Below are positions 28,195 through 37,181 of a stretch of 64,000 bases of DNA, piece after piece. The position numbers and the translations under genes are program-made. The DNA lies in NCBI RefSeq assembly GCF_913774235.1, contig NZ_CAJYDW010000006.1, forward strand, positions 124,001-188,000. Reading direction: 5' to 3'. This stretch comes from an uncultured Pseudomonas sp. GTDB taxonomy: Bacteria; Pseudomonadota; Gammaproteobacteria; Pseudomonadales; Pseudomonadaceae. Position 1 is the stretch's first letter; each line of letters begins with the position of its first letter. The notes below the pieces were generated by a model, which was given only the letters and a program-made list of their open reading frames with translations, was not told the DNA's origin and searched no databases.

Positions 28195-28198
<4 letters not shown>
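27242..28198 (-). CDS. DUF58 domain protein
   Basis: A 318-residue protein with two N-terminal membrane helices (FGLALALMLLAGINYQNSLAYGLTFLLFSLALVTMLHTY) and the DUF58 motif FQGLRAYQPGDSRRRLDWKAFSRGQGLLVKDFSA, the loop related to vWA domains. DUF58 proteins work with a MoxR ATPase and a transglutaminase-type membrane protein, probably in assembly or chaperoning of envelope components. The GTG at 28198 overlaps the moxR stop in a GTGA junction and is preferred to the longer frame to 28225. The 3' end overlaps tgpA by four bases. Confidence 0.9.
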
Positions 28199-29112
<914 letters not shown>

Positions 29113-29214
29113 ACCCTGAGGTCTCTCGCCGTGCGCCGACACAAGAAGGCGTCGGCCTGCAGGACGAGAATAGCAGCCCCCGCCGCCGGCAGCCTCGCGC
29201 CGGAGGTTTAACGC

Positions 29215-29913
29215 TTATTTCAGGCTGGCGAGGATGTCTTCCACGGCGCGGGCCGGATCGGCGGCGCGGGCGATGGGACGGCCGATCACCAGGTAGTCGG
29301 AGCCGGCGTCGAGGGCCTCGCGCGGGGTGAGAATGCGACGCTGGTCGTCCAGGGCGCTGCCGGCCGGACGGATGCCGGGGGTGACCAGTTGCAGCCCGGG
29401 TTGCGCGGCCTTGAGCGCCGGCGCCTCCTGGGCCGAGCAGACCAGGCCGTCCAGGCCGGCGCGAGCGGCCAGACCGGCCAGGCGCAGCACCTGTTCCTGG
29501 GGATCGACGTCCAGGCCGATGTCGGCCAGGTCCTCGCGTTCCATGCTGGTCAGCACGGTCACGCCGATCAGCAGCGGCTTGGGTCCGTTGAAGGCCTCCA
29601 GGGTCTCGCGACAGGCGGTCATCATGCGCAGGCCGCCCGAGCAGTGGACGTTGACCATCCAGACGCCCATTTCCGCCGCTGCCTTCACCGCCATGGCGGT
29701 GGTATTGGGGATGTCGTGGAATTTGAGATCGAGAAAGACCTCGAAGCCGCGTGCGCGCAGGGCCTCCACCACGCCGGCAGCGCTGGCGGTGAACAGCTCC
29801 TTGCCCACCTTGACCCGGCAGGTGGCGGGGTCAAGCCGGTCGGCCAGCGCCAGGGCGGCGGACGACGAGGGGAAATCCAGGGCGACGATGATCGGGGACG
29901 GGCAGGCGGACAT
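29215..29913 (-). CDS. pyrF: Orotidine 5'-phosphate decarboxylase
   Basis: A 232-residue TIM barrel that forms UMP from OMP, the last step of pyrimidine synthesis. The catalytic tetrad lies in [11 protein letters not shown] (Lys-Asp-x-x-His-Asp core), with IIVALDFPS at the first strand, VTPGIRPAG at the phosphate loop and DYLVIGRPI near the C-terminus. Start ATG 29913 follows GCCGAGAGCCTCC. The frame is open further upstream but without family similarity. Monocistronic, next to the moxR operon as I recall for P. aeruginosa. Confidence 0.96.
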   Translation of the reverse strand: MSACPSPIIVALDFPSSSAALALADRLDPATCRVKVGKELFTASAAGVVEALRARGFEVFLDLKFHDIPNTTAMAVKAAAEMGVWMVNVHCSGGLRMMTACRETLEAFNGPKPLLIGVTVLTSMEREDLADIGLDVDPQEQVLRLAGLAARAGLDGLVCSAQEAPALKAAQPGLQLVTPGIRPAGSALDDQRRILTPREALDAGSDYLVIGRPIARAADPARAVEDILASLK

Positions 29914-30019
29914 GGAGGCTCTCGGCAAAACGGCAAAGGCCGGCATTTTCGCAGAAAAGCGCGGCGCGGGCACTCGTCGGCTGCCCGCCAGGGTCTCGGC
30001 GCCACTGTCCACCCCTACC

Positions 30020-30895
30020 TCAACCGGGCTTGAGCAGGCGTTCGCGTAGCCAGTTGCCGGCCGGTCCCAGCGGCCGACGGCGCGACCAGACCACATCCAC
30101 CGCCACCCGCTGCGGCCAGCCGGGTACGGCCAGTTCCACCAGGCGCTCCTGACCGAAGGTCGCCACCAGCCAGAGCGGCAATTCCGCCCAGCCAAAGCCC
30201 TGCACCGCCATGTCCAGCAGCAACAGATAGTCCGGCGCCGACCAGCACCGCCCTCGGGTATCCGGCAGATGGCAGGCCTGGCGCGCCGACTCGGTCACGG
30301 TGCTCAGGCGCAATAGCCGATAAGGCGCAAGGTCTGCCGGCGTGACCGCTGGCAACGCCGCCAAGGGATGATCGGTTGCGACGTACAGGCCGAAGGTCAC
30401 CAGGCCGTCCAGGGTAGCCGCCTCGATGTCCGCCGGATAGGGCGGCTGGGCGGCCAGCAGGCCCAGGTCGGCCCGTCCCTGCACCAGGCTGAGCACATCG
30501 GCATCCTCGGCGATCAGGCATTCGAATTCGAGATCGGGATAGCGCTGGTCCAGCTCCGCCAGCAGGGCTTCGTAGCGGGTAGGCTGGTAGGTATCGGAGA
30601 TCACCAGGGTCAAGCGCGGCTCCACCCCGGCCGCCAGCTGAGTCGCGCGATTGGCCAGACGGTCGTGGGCCGAGAGCACGGCGCGGGCCTGGTCGAGTAA
30701 CTGCTCGCCAGCGGCGGTGAGCCGCGGATAGCGGCCCTGGCGGTCGAACAGGGTCACGCCCAGTTCGTCTTCGAGGCGGGCGATGCTCTCGCTGATGCTG
30801 GACTGACGCTTGCCCAGCGCGCGTGCCGCTGCGCTGAAGGAGCCCGCCGTGGCCGACTCGACGAAGGCTTCCAGGGCATCTGCATTGGGATACAT
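30020..30895 (-). CDS. LysR-family regulator divergent from a PACE efflux gene
   Basis: A 291-residue LysR regulator. The winged helix covers [45 protein letters not shown] (residues 3-60); the effector domain starts near [18 protein letters not shown]. It is divergent from a PACE-family transporter gene 84 bp away. The same pairing (AceR with AceI) in Acinetobacter gives polyamine- or biocide-induced efflux, so this protein is probably the activator. The inducer is unknown. Confidence 0.9.
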   Translation of the reverse strand: MYPNADALEAFVESATAGSFSAAARALGKRQSSISESIARLEDELGVTLFDRQGRYPRLTAAGEQLLDQARAVLSAHDRLANRATQLAAGVEPRLTLVISDTYQPTRYEALLAELDQRYPDLEFECLIAEDADVLSLVQGRADLGLLAAQPPYPADIEAATLDGLVTFGLYVATDHPLAALPAVTPADLAPYRLLRLSTVTESARQACHLPDTRGRCWSAPDYLLLLDMAVQGFGWAELPLWLVATFGQERLVELAVPGWPQRVAVDVVWSRRRPLGPAGNWLRERLLKPG

Positions 30896-30979
30896 ATCGG
30901 CTCAGCCTATGGGACCCACTTTGATCTCCCTAGCTTAGCCGATGAGACTAGGGCCCTGTCCATCAAGGGGAGACGCCAC

Positions 30980-31435
30980 ATGTCCACCGCCCTCACCCAC
31001 CGCCCAGCCGCTGCCCGTGTGCTGCACAGCCTGCTGTTCGAAGGTATCGCCATCCTGCTCTGCGCGCCGACCCTCGCTTGGCTACTGGACAGATCCCTGG
31101 TGCACCTGGGTCTGCTCACCGCGGCGTTCTCCGCCGTCGCCATGGTCTGGAACCTGCTCTTCAACCTGGCGTTCGACCACCTGCAGCAGCGCCTGGGCTT
31201 CCAGCGCGGCCTCGGCATCCGCCTGCTCCACGCCCTTGGCTTCGAAGGCGGACTGGTCGTGATGCTGGTGCCCCTCGCTGCCTGGTGGCTGTCCACCGGC
31301 CTGTGGGAAGCCTTCCTGCTGGATCTCGGGTTGCTGCTGTTCTTCCTGCCCTACACCCTGGCGTTCAACTGGCTCTACGACCTGGGTTACGCCGCCTGGC
31401 GCAAACGCGATAACGCCCCCTGCCGGGCGCACTGA
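30980..31435 (+). CDS. PACE-family multidrug/biocide efflux transporter (AceI-like)
   Basis: A 151-residue inner-membrane protein with four helices in two tandem BTP repeats. All PACE motifs are present: RVLHSLLFEG and its repeat RLLHALGFEGG (RxxHxxxFE), WNLLFNLAFD, and the final PYTLAFNWLYDLGY. The glutamate in each RxxHxxxFE motif is the proton-coupling site. Family members export chlorhexidine, acriflavine and short diamines such as cadaverine. AAGGGGAGACGCCAC precedes the ATG. Transcription is most likely controlled by the divergent LysR regulator. Confidence 0.93.
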   Translation: MSTALTHRPAAARVLHSLLFEGIAILLCAPTLAWLLDRSLVHLGLLTAAFSAVAMVWNLLFNLAFDHLQQRLGFQRGLGIRLLHALGFEGGLVVMLVPLAAWWLSTGLWEAFLLDLGLLLFFLPYTLAFNWLYDLGYAAWRKRDNAPCRAH

Positions 31436-31483
31436 TAAGCTCTCCCGTGGTCGAAGGATCATAGCCACTCAAGGAGAAGACAG

Positions 31484-31651
31484 ATGCCCTGGTATGCCTG
31501 GTTGATCCTGCTGGTCGCCATCGGCTCCGTGGTCGGCGGCCTATTCATGCTCAAGGACACCGCCCGCAAGGTGCCCCTGACCGACGAACAGAAAGCCAAG
31601 ATTCGGCAGCGCAATGCCGAGATGGACGCTAAGGAGGCCCAGGACCGCTGA
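31484..31651 (+). CDS. Small membrane protein, DUF2897-like
   Basis: A 55-residue protein (MPWYAWLILLVAIGSVVGGL...) with one N-terminal helix and a charged cytoplasmic tail rich in Lys, Glu and Arg (PLTDEQKAKIRQRNAEMDAKEAQ). A strong AAGGAG lies eight bases before the ATG. The length and shape, Trp-Tyr near the N-terminus, single helix and KDT motif, fit the DUF2897 family known from Pseudomonas. It is too short to be picked up by simple length cut-offs. The function is unknown. Confidence 0.82.
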   Translation: MPWYAWLILLVAIGSVVGGLFMLKDTARKVPLTDEQKAKIRQRNAEMDAKEAQDR

Positions 31652-31714
31652 ACGCGTAACCTGACTTGCTGAGCGGGGCCCTGCCGCACCTCCGTGCCGC
31701 AGGGCCTCGTCGTC

Positions 31715-32824
31715 TCAGGACTCCAGTGGCTCCTTGGTATTGACGTACTCAGGCACCTTGGCCAGTGGCAGACTGCGTACCTGCTCGCGAGTCGGCCCCT
31801 GGCGTTTGGGCAGCGGCTCCAGGCGTTGCACCTGGCCCGTCTCCAGCGCCCGCTCGATGGCTGCCAGCACCCGCACGTCGCGCCAGCCCTCCTCGCCGTC
31901 CATCTCCGGCAGACGATCCTGGAGGATGCAGTCGGAGAAATAGGCCGTTTCGCCGCCGAAATGATCGACCACCGGCGCCTTGTGCTCGCTGGTCTCGCCG
32001 TCCACCGTCAGGCGGTAGCCGATGGCGACGCCTTCGCCGAAGCCAAAACACGGCGACGCCTCGATCTCGCCCTTGCTGCCCACCAACTGGAAGCGCTCGG
32101 TGTTGGGGCCGCTGAAACTGACGGTGAAGGTGGCCAGGCGGTCCTGCGGAAACCTCAGGGTCACGCTCACGGCATCCCAGGTGGTGACGTCACGCCCAGG
32201 TGTCCGCGCACCCACGGCACTGACCTCGATGGGCTCATCGCCGAACAGCCCGCGCACGGCATTGAGCGGATAAGGCCCCATGTCGGTGACCGGACCCGCC
32301 CAGAAACCGTTTTGCGCTCGATGATTGGCGGTGTCGAGCGGCTGGACGAAGGTCGAGGTGAACAGTCGCGGATCACCGATCTCGCCATTGCGCACCCGCT
32401 CGATCATTTCGACCGTGCCCGGTTCGCAATGCAGACGATAGGCGATCATTAGCTTGGCGCCGGAGCGTTCAGCCGCGGCGTTGATCGCGCGGCACTCTTC
32501 CTCGCTGATCGCCATCGGCTTTTCCAGCAGGACGTGGATACCGGCTTCCAGCGCCGGTACAGCGAATTCCAGATGGCGGAAATTGGGCGTCGCCAGGTAG
32601 ATCGCATCGATCTCACCGGACGACAGCAGCGTCGGAAATTCTTCGTAGGTATAGCTCTTGAGACCGTACTTGGCGGCCAGGTCGCGCGCCTTGATCGGAT
32701 CGCCGGTGACCAGGGCGGTCATCTCGGAGTTGCTGGTCTGGCCGATCCCCGGCATGAAGGCGCCCTGGGAAATCCAACCACCGCCTACCACCGCATAACG
32801 AATCTTGCCTGTCGCACTGGGCAT
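31715..32824 (-). CDS. Gfo/Idh/MocA-family NAD(P)-dependent oxidoreductase
   Basis: A 369-residue dehydrogenase. The Rossmann fold starts at IRYAVVGGGWISQGAFMPGI, with the family lysine in LLEKPMAISEEECRAI and the second domain containing GPVTDMGPYPLNAVRGLFG, where the Asp near the substrate is conserved. The substrate is probably a sugar or inositol-like compound; glucose-fructose oxidoreductase-like proteins share this outline. ATG 32824 is preceded by CTGAGGGAGCGTTCC, and the ORF continues upstream without support. There is no catabolic partner adjacent, so the pathway is unknown. Confidence 0.9.
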   Translation of the reverse strand: MPSATGKIRYAVVGGGWISQGAFMPGIGQTSNSEMTALVTGDPIKARDLAAKYGLKSYTYEEFPTLLSSGEIDAIYLATPNFRHLEFAVPALEAGIHVLLEKPMAISEEECRAINAAAERSGAKLMIAYRLHCEPGTVEMIERVRNGEIGDPRLFTSTFVQPLDTANHRAQNGFWAGPVTDMGPYPLNAVRGLFGDEPIEVSAVGARTPGRDVTTWDAVSVTLRFPQDRLATFTVSFSGPNTERFQLVGSKGEIEASPCFGFGEGVAIGYRLTVDGETSEHKAPVVDHFGGETAYFSDCILQDRLPEMDGEEGWRDVRVLAAIERALETGQVQRLEPLPKRQGPTREQVRSLPLAKVPEYVNTKEPLES

Positions 32825-32925
32825 GGAACGCTCCCTCAGCCAGGCGGACGACGTGTCCACCACCTGAACTGTCGGCAAGCGCGGGGCCGATGAAGTTCCG
32901 ATAGCGGTTTCAGCTGCGGCCCGGC

Positions 32926-33450
32926 TCAGCGCCGGAAGCGCAATTCCACTTCTGCCCCCTCGAAGTCGTCGCTGCGATCACGACTGATGACCCGCCCGCC
33001 CAGCTGGAAGCGACCGGGATCGCTGTCGCTGCGAAACAACGGCGGCAGCAAACCCGACTCGGCCACCGTCTGCTCGGTATGACCCGCGGCACGCTGGGGG
33101 GCCAGGGTCCGGGGCTTGTCGAGATCGCCAGGCACGCTGAGATCCAGTGGTCGCTGGATCACCGCGGCCTCCTTGGTCGGGGCAGGCTTTTTCAGCTGGG
33201 TATTCTTCGCCAAATCCTTTTTCTTCGGCGGCGGCTCCGGCAGGACCAGGGCCTTGGCAGGCAGCGGGTCCAGGCGCAGGGCGCGCAACTCGGCAGCACT
33301 GCTGTCACCCTGACTCGCTGAAGGCGGTGCCTTGGCGACCGGCGACACCGGAGTGGCCGGTGCCTTGGCTGCCGGCGGCGGGGAATCGCCATCGCAGCCG
33401 GCCAGGAACAGGAGCGCCGTCGTTGCCACCGCAGCCAGATATCCGCGCAT
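32926..33450 (-). CDS. Proline/lysine-rich lipoprotein, unknown function
   Basis: A 174-residue putative lipoprotein: MRGYLAAVATTALLFLAGC gives a signal with lipobox LAGC, followed by DGDSPPPAAKAPATP. The middle is rich in Pro, Ala and Lys (LPEPPPKKKDLAK), typical of a flexible linker. The C-terminal LPPLFRSDSDPGRFQLGGRVISRD and FEGAEVELRFRR look like a small conserved domain. Residue +2 after the Cys is Asp, which may signal inner-membrane retention. ATG 33450 is used rather than an upstream GTG at 33462. No family name can be given. Confidence 0.8.
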   Translation of the reverse strand: MRGYLAAVATTALLFLAGCDGDSPPPAAKAPATPVSPVAKAPPSASQGDSSAAELRALRLDPLPAKALVLPEPPPKKKDLAKNTQLKKPAPTKEAAVIQRPLDLSVPGDLDKPRTLAPQRAAGHTEQTVAESGLLPPLFRSDSDPGRFQLGGRVISRDRSDDFEGAEVELRFRR

Positions 33451-33554
33451 AGGGTCCACCACCCAGCCAGGGCCGTCGCTCGCCGCTTGGCGAGCCCGGC
33501 AGGATCAGTCCCTACAACCGACCCAGCGCTCCTCGGCGGGTTCCAGAGAGGCCG

Positions 33555-34988
33555 CTAGGCGGCCAGGGTTTCCTGACAGAGCTGACGGGCGAGCAGGCCC
33601 AGCGTCATCAGCGCCCGCTGGGCGTCACGCCCCCAGGGCAGGCCGCAATTGAGGCGGATGCAGTGGTTGAACTGATCGGTGTTGCTGAAGATCATCCCCG
33701 GCGCGATGCTCACCCCCTGGTCGAGGGCGCGCTGGTGCAGCAGCCGGGTATCCACCCGCACCGGCAGGCTGACCCAGAGCACGAAACCGCCACCGGGTCG
33801 GCTCATCTGGGTCCCTTCCGGGAAGTGTTCCTGGATCGCCAGTTGGAAAGCCGTCATGTTGCGCCGGTATTCCTGGCGGATGGCCCTCAGGTGGCGGTCG
33901 TAGCCACCGTTCTCCAGGTAGGCGGAGACTCCCATCTGGGTCACGCTGCAGGCCGAATGGGTGGTGAAGGTCTGCAACCGGCAGATATCGTCCTGGTAGG
34001 GGCCAGCCACCACCCAGCCAATGCGTACCCCGGGCGACAGGGTCTTGGAAAAGCTCGAGCAGTAGATGACGCGTCCCTGCTTGTCGAGGGCCTTGAGCGC
34101 CTTGGAGCCGCTCTCGTAGGTCAGCTCGCCATAGATGTCGTCTTCGACGATGGCGATGTTGCGCTCGGTCGCCAGCTTGAGCAGCTGCTTCTGCCGTGCC
34201 TCCGGCATGCTGCTACCCATGGGGTTGCTCAGCCGCGCCGTCACCACCAGCGCCTTGACCGGCCACTGGCTGGCCGCCAGCTGCAAGGCCTCGACACTGA
34301 GGCCGGTATCGGGATCGCAGGGGATCTCGATCACCTTGAGGCCCAGCACCTCGGCCAGTTGCAGCAGGCCGTAGTAGGACGGCGATTCGGTGGCGATCAG
34401 ATCGCCCGGCTTGGTCAGCACCCGCAGCGACATCTGCAGGGCGTCCACGCAGCCATGGGTGATCACCACCTCTTCCGGGCCTACCACCACGCCGGCATCG
34501 CGCAGGCGGATGGCCACCTGGCGCCGCAGGGGTTCGAAGCCGGGACTGTGCAGATAGGAGAAGGCCGCGCGGGCCTGGAAGCGGGTGACCTTGGACAGCT
34601 GCTGGTGCAACGCCCGCAACGGCAGGTAATCGGTCTGGGGCACCGCCATGCCCAGGGGCACTACCCCTTCGCGGCGGGACTCGGCCAGTACCTGGCTGAT
34701 GATGCCGGCGCGGGTCACCAGACTCGGGCGTTCCACCGTGGCGATGTCCGGCGTCGGCGCGGTCAGCGCCGGGGTCTGGTGCACATAGAAACCGGACTGC
34801 GGCCGGGCGCGGATCAGCCCCTGGTCCTCCAGGGTCGCGTAGGCCTGCAGGACGCTGGCATGACTCACGCCCAGTTGCTGACTCAGCTTGCGCACCGAAG
34901 GCACCCGCTCGCCGGGCTTGTAGACACCCTTGCGAATGTCGTTCGCCAATTGCTGGGCGATACGCTGATAGAGCAACAGGTTGGTCAT
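33555..34988 (-). CDS. MocR-type regulator (GntR HTH fused to class I aminotransferase domain)
   Basis: A 477-residue fusion. The N-terminal GntR winged helix is LYQRIAQQLANDIRKGVYKPGERVPSVRKLSQQLGVSHASVLQAYATLEDQGLI (about residues 5-75). The rest is a PLP aminotransferase fold with VITHGCVDALQMSL, the PLP lysine in SSFSKTLSPGVRIGW and an Arg in FNHCIRLNCG. MocR proteins bind PLP and usually control vitamin B6 or amino-compound genes. The target is not obvious: the neighbouring gene is not divergent. A palindrome TACCGGTA at 35038-35045 upstream of its start may be an autoregulatory site. Confidence 0.92.
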   Translation of the reverse strand: MTNLLLYQRIAQQLANDIRKGVYKPGERVPSVRKLSQQLGVSHASVLQAYATLEDQGLIRARPQSGFYVHQTPALTAPTPDIATVERPSLVTRAGIISQVLAESRREGVVPLGMAVPQTDYLPLRALHQQLSKVTRFQARAAFSYLHSPGFEPLRRQVAIRLRDAGVVVGPEEVVITHGCVDALQMSLRVLTKPGDLIATESPSYYGLLQLAEVLGLKVIEIPCDPDTGLSVEALQLAASQWPVKALVVTARLSNPMGSSMPEARQKQLLKLATERNIAIVEDDIYGELTYESGSKALKALDKQGRVIYCSSFSKTLSPGVRIGWVVAGPYQDDICRLQTFTTHSACSVTQMGVSAYLENGGYDRHLRAIRQEYRRNMTAFQLAIQEHFPEGTQMSRPGGGFVLWVSLPVRVDTRLLHQRALDQGVSIAPGMIFSNTDQFNHCIRLNCGLPWGRDAQRALMTLGLLARQLCQETLAA

Positions 34989-35163
34989 GGCGTCTTCCTG
35001 GACGAAAGCGGAACAGTAGCAGGCTACCCTGGAGGTATACCGGTACAGATAGCGCTGACCTTACCCCCTAGGCTCCCAGAGCGGCAATGCCCAAAAACGA
35101 CAAAGAATCGGCGCACCCCTATTTGACACCAACGCCTCTGCGATAAGGATTTCCACGCTCATG

Positions 35164-35193
35164 AAAAAGCCCGCCAGAAGGCGGGCTTTTTTG
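35164..35193. terminator. Intrinsic terminator downstream of etfA
   Basis: AAAAAGCCCGCC / GGCGGGCTTTTTT forms a tight stem with loop AGAA, 14 bases past the etfA stop. Read on the minus strand, it ends the etfBA operon. Confidence 0.92.
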
Positions 35194-35206
35194 GAGCGAA
35201 AAGGCC

Positions 35207-36136
35207 TTAGATGGCCTTTTCCAGTTCCGGGACCAGCTCGAAGAGATCGCCCACCAGGCCGTAGTCGGCCACCTGGAAGATAGGTGCCTCCTCGTCCTTG
35301 TTGATGGCGACGATCACCTTGGAATCCTTCATGCCCGCCAGGTGCTGGATGGCACCGGAGATGCCCACGGCGATGTACAGCTGCGGCGCGACGATCTTGC
35401 CGGTCTGGCCGACCTGCATGTCGTTGGGCACGAAGCCGGCGTCCACCGCGGCGCGCGAGGCGCCTACCGCCGCACCCAGCTTGTCGGCCAGGGCGTAGAG
35501 GATCTTGAAGTTGTCGCCGTTCTGCAGCCCGCGACCACCGGAGACCACCACCTTGGCGGCACCCAGCTCGGGACGATCGGACTTGGCCAGCTCTTCGCCG
35601 ACGAAGCTGGAGATGCCGGCATCCTTGACCAGGCCCACGGCCTCGATGGCGGCGGAACCGCCCTCGGCGGCGACCGGATCGAAACCGGTGGCACGCACGG
35701 TGATCACCTTGATCGGTGCGGTGGAGCGCACGGTGGCGATGGCGTTACCGGCATAGATCGGCCGCTTGAAGGTGTCGGCGGATTCGACGGCGATGATCTC
35801 GGAGATCTGGTCGACGTCCAGCAGCGCCGCGACGCGCGGCAGGAAGTTCTTGCCGTTGGTGCTGGCGGCGGCCAGGACGTGGCTGTAGTTAGCGGCCAGC
35901 TCGACCACCAGGGGCGCGACGTTTTCCGGCAGTTGATGAGCGTAGGCGGCGTTGTCGGCCAAGAGCACCTTGCTGACACCGGCGACCTTGGCGGCAGCGT
36001 CAGCGACCGGCTGAGCATTCTGGCCGGCGACCAGCACATGGATGTCGCCGCCTATGGCCTGGGCCGCGGCGACAGTGTTCAGGGTAGCGCCGAAGAGGTT
36101 GGCGTTGTCGTGGTCGGCAATGACGAGAATGGCCAT
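35207..36136 (-). CDS. etfA: Electron transfer flavoprotein, alpha subunit
   Basis: A 309-residue FixB/ETF-alpha protein. [24 protein letters not shown] begins the N-terminal domain, and the C-terminal FAD-binding domain shows [85 protein letters not shown]. It carries FAD and receives electrons from acyl-CoA and other dehydrogenases, passing them to ETF-ubiquinone oxidoreductase (encoded divergently upstream). Its ATG overlaps the etfB stop by one base, so the two subunits are translationally coupled. Confidence 0.97.
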   Translation of the reverse strand: MAILVIADHDNANLFGATLNTVAAAQAIGGDIHVLVAGQNAQPVADAAAKVAGVSKVLLADNAAYAHQLPENVAPLVVELAANYSHVLAAASTNGKNFLPRVAALLDVDQISEIIAVESADTFKRPIYAGNAIATVRSTAPIKVITVRATGFDPVAAEGGSAAIEAVGLVKDAGISSFVGEELAKSDRPELGAAKVVVSGGRGLQNGDNFKILYALADKLGAAVGASRAAVDAGFVPNDMQVGQTGKIVAPQLYIAVGISGAIQHLAGMKDSKVIVAINKDEEAPIFQVADYGLVGDLFELVPELEKAI

Positions 36137-36888
36137 CAGATCACCTTCGCTTCGTTCTTGAGTTTTTCGACCAGTTCGGCCACGGACTTGACCTTGATGC
36201 CCGCCTGGCGACCGGCCGGGGCTTCCACCTTGACCACCTCGTAGGAGGCCTTCACCGCCACGCCCAGGGCGTCGGGGGTCAGGGTTTCCAGCGGCTTCTT
36301 CTTGGCCTTCATGATGTTGGGCAGGGAGGCGTAGCGCGGCTCGTTGAGACGCAGGTCGGTGGTCACCACCGCCGGCAGCTTGAGCGCCACGGTCTGCAGG
36401 CCGCCGTCGATCTCGCGGGTCACGTTGAGGCCGTCACCGGCCTGCTCCACCTTGGAGGCGAAGGTGCCCTGGGCGAAGCCGGTCAGGGCGGCGAGCATCT
36501 GGCCGGTCTGGTTGTTGTCGCTGTCGATGGCCTGCTTGCCAAGGATCACCAGCTGCGGCTGTTCCTTGTCCACCACGGCCTTGAGCAGCTTGGCGGTGGT
36601 CAGCGAGGACAGCTCGGCGGTGCCGGTGTCGATCAGCACGGCGCGGTCGGCGCCGAGGGCCAGGGCGGTACGCAGTTGCTCCTGCGCCTGGGCGGGACCG
36701 GCGGTCACCACCACGATCTCGCTGGCGATACCCTTTTCCTTCAGGCGCACCGCTTCTTCCACGGCGATTTCGCAGAAGGGGTTCATGGACATCTTGACGT
36801 TGGCCAGATCGACCCCGGTCTGGTCGGCCTTGACGCGGACCTTGACGTTGTAGTCCACCACGCGTTTGACAGCTACGAGAACCTTCAT
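36136..36888 (-). CDS. etfB: Electron transfer flavoprotein, beta subunit
   Basis: A 250-residue FixA/ETF-beta protein beginning [20 protein letters not shown], with [20 protein letters not shown], the AMP site region [13 protein letters not shown] and [22 protein letters not shown], the usual recognition block. It forms the heterodimer with EtfA, linking beta-oxidation and amino-acid dehydrogenases to the quinone pool. The first gene of a two-gene operon, it is divergent from ETF-QO over a 293-bp control region. Confidence 0.97.
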   Translation of the reverse strand: MKVLVAVKRVVDYNVKVRVKADQTGVDLANVKMSMNPFCEIAVEEAVRLKEKGIASEIVVVTAGPAQAQEQLRTALALGADRAVLIDTGTAELSSLTTAKLLKAVVDKEQPQLVILGKQAIDSDNNQTGQMLAALTGFAQGTFASKVEQAGDGLNVTREIDGGLQTVALKLPAVVTTDLRLNEPRYASLPNIMKAKKKPLETLTPDALGVAVKASYEVVKVEAPAGRQAGIKVKSVAELVEKLKNEAKVI

Positions 36889-37070
36889 GAATCCCTCGAT
36901 TTATTCTGGTGAATAAACAGGACGCCAAGGCGGCCTTGCGTTGGACACGACCCCTGCCGATCCAACCTTGTTGCAAATTCTTCCTATGTTGACCTCCACG
37001 GCAGCAGGGGTCAACGCGACAGTCCGTCAGGGGCCAGCCACTACCGAGTCTAACAGGCTTGCAGAAAATT

Positions 37071-37084
37071 TAAACAAACGTTTG
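37071..37084. promoter_or_regulatory. Candidate PsrA operator between etfBA and ETF-QO
   Basis: TAAAC-AAAC-GTTTG reads as an inverted repeat resembling the published PsrA site (G/C)AAAC-N2-4-GTTT(G/C); it also contains the perfect palindrome CAAACGTTTG. PsrA is a TetR-type, fatty-acid-responsive regulator of Pseudomonas that is known to act on beta-oxidation and ETF genes. The first half-site starts with T instead of G or C, so this is a good but imperfect match. Confidence 0.5.
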
Positions 37085-37181
37085 AATGGGTGTCAGGGAG
37101 CACCCCAGATATAATGAAGTCTTTTGTTGTACCCCTACATACATAACCAGATCGTGAGTTTTGCCTGAGGAGAAGTGAGCC

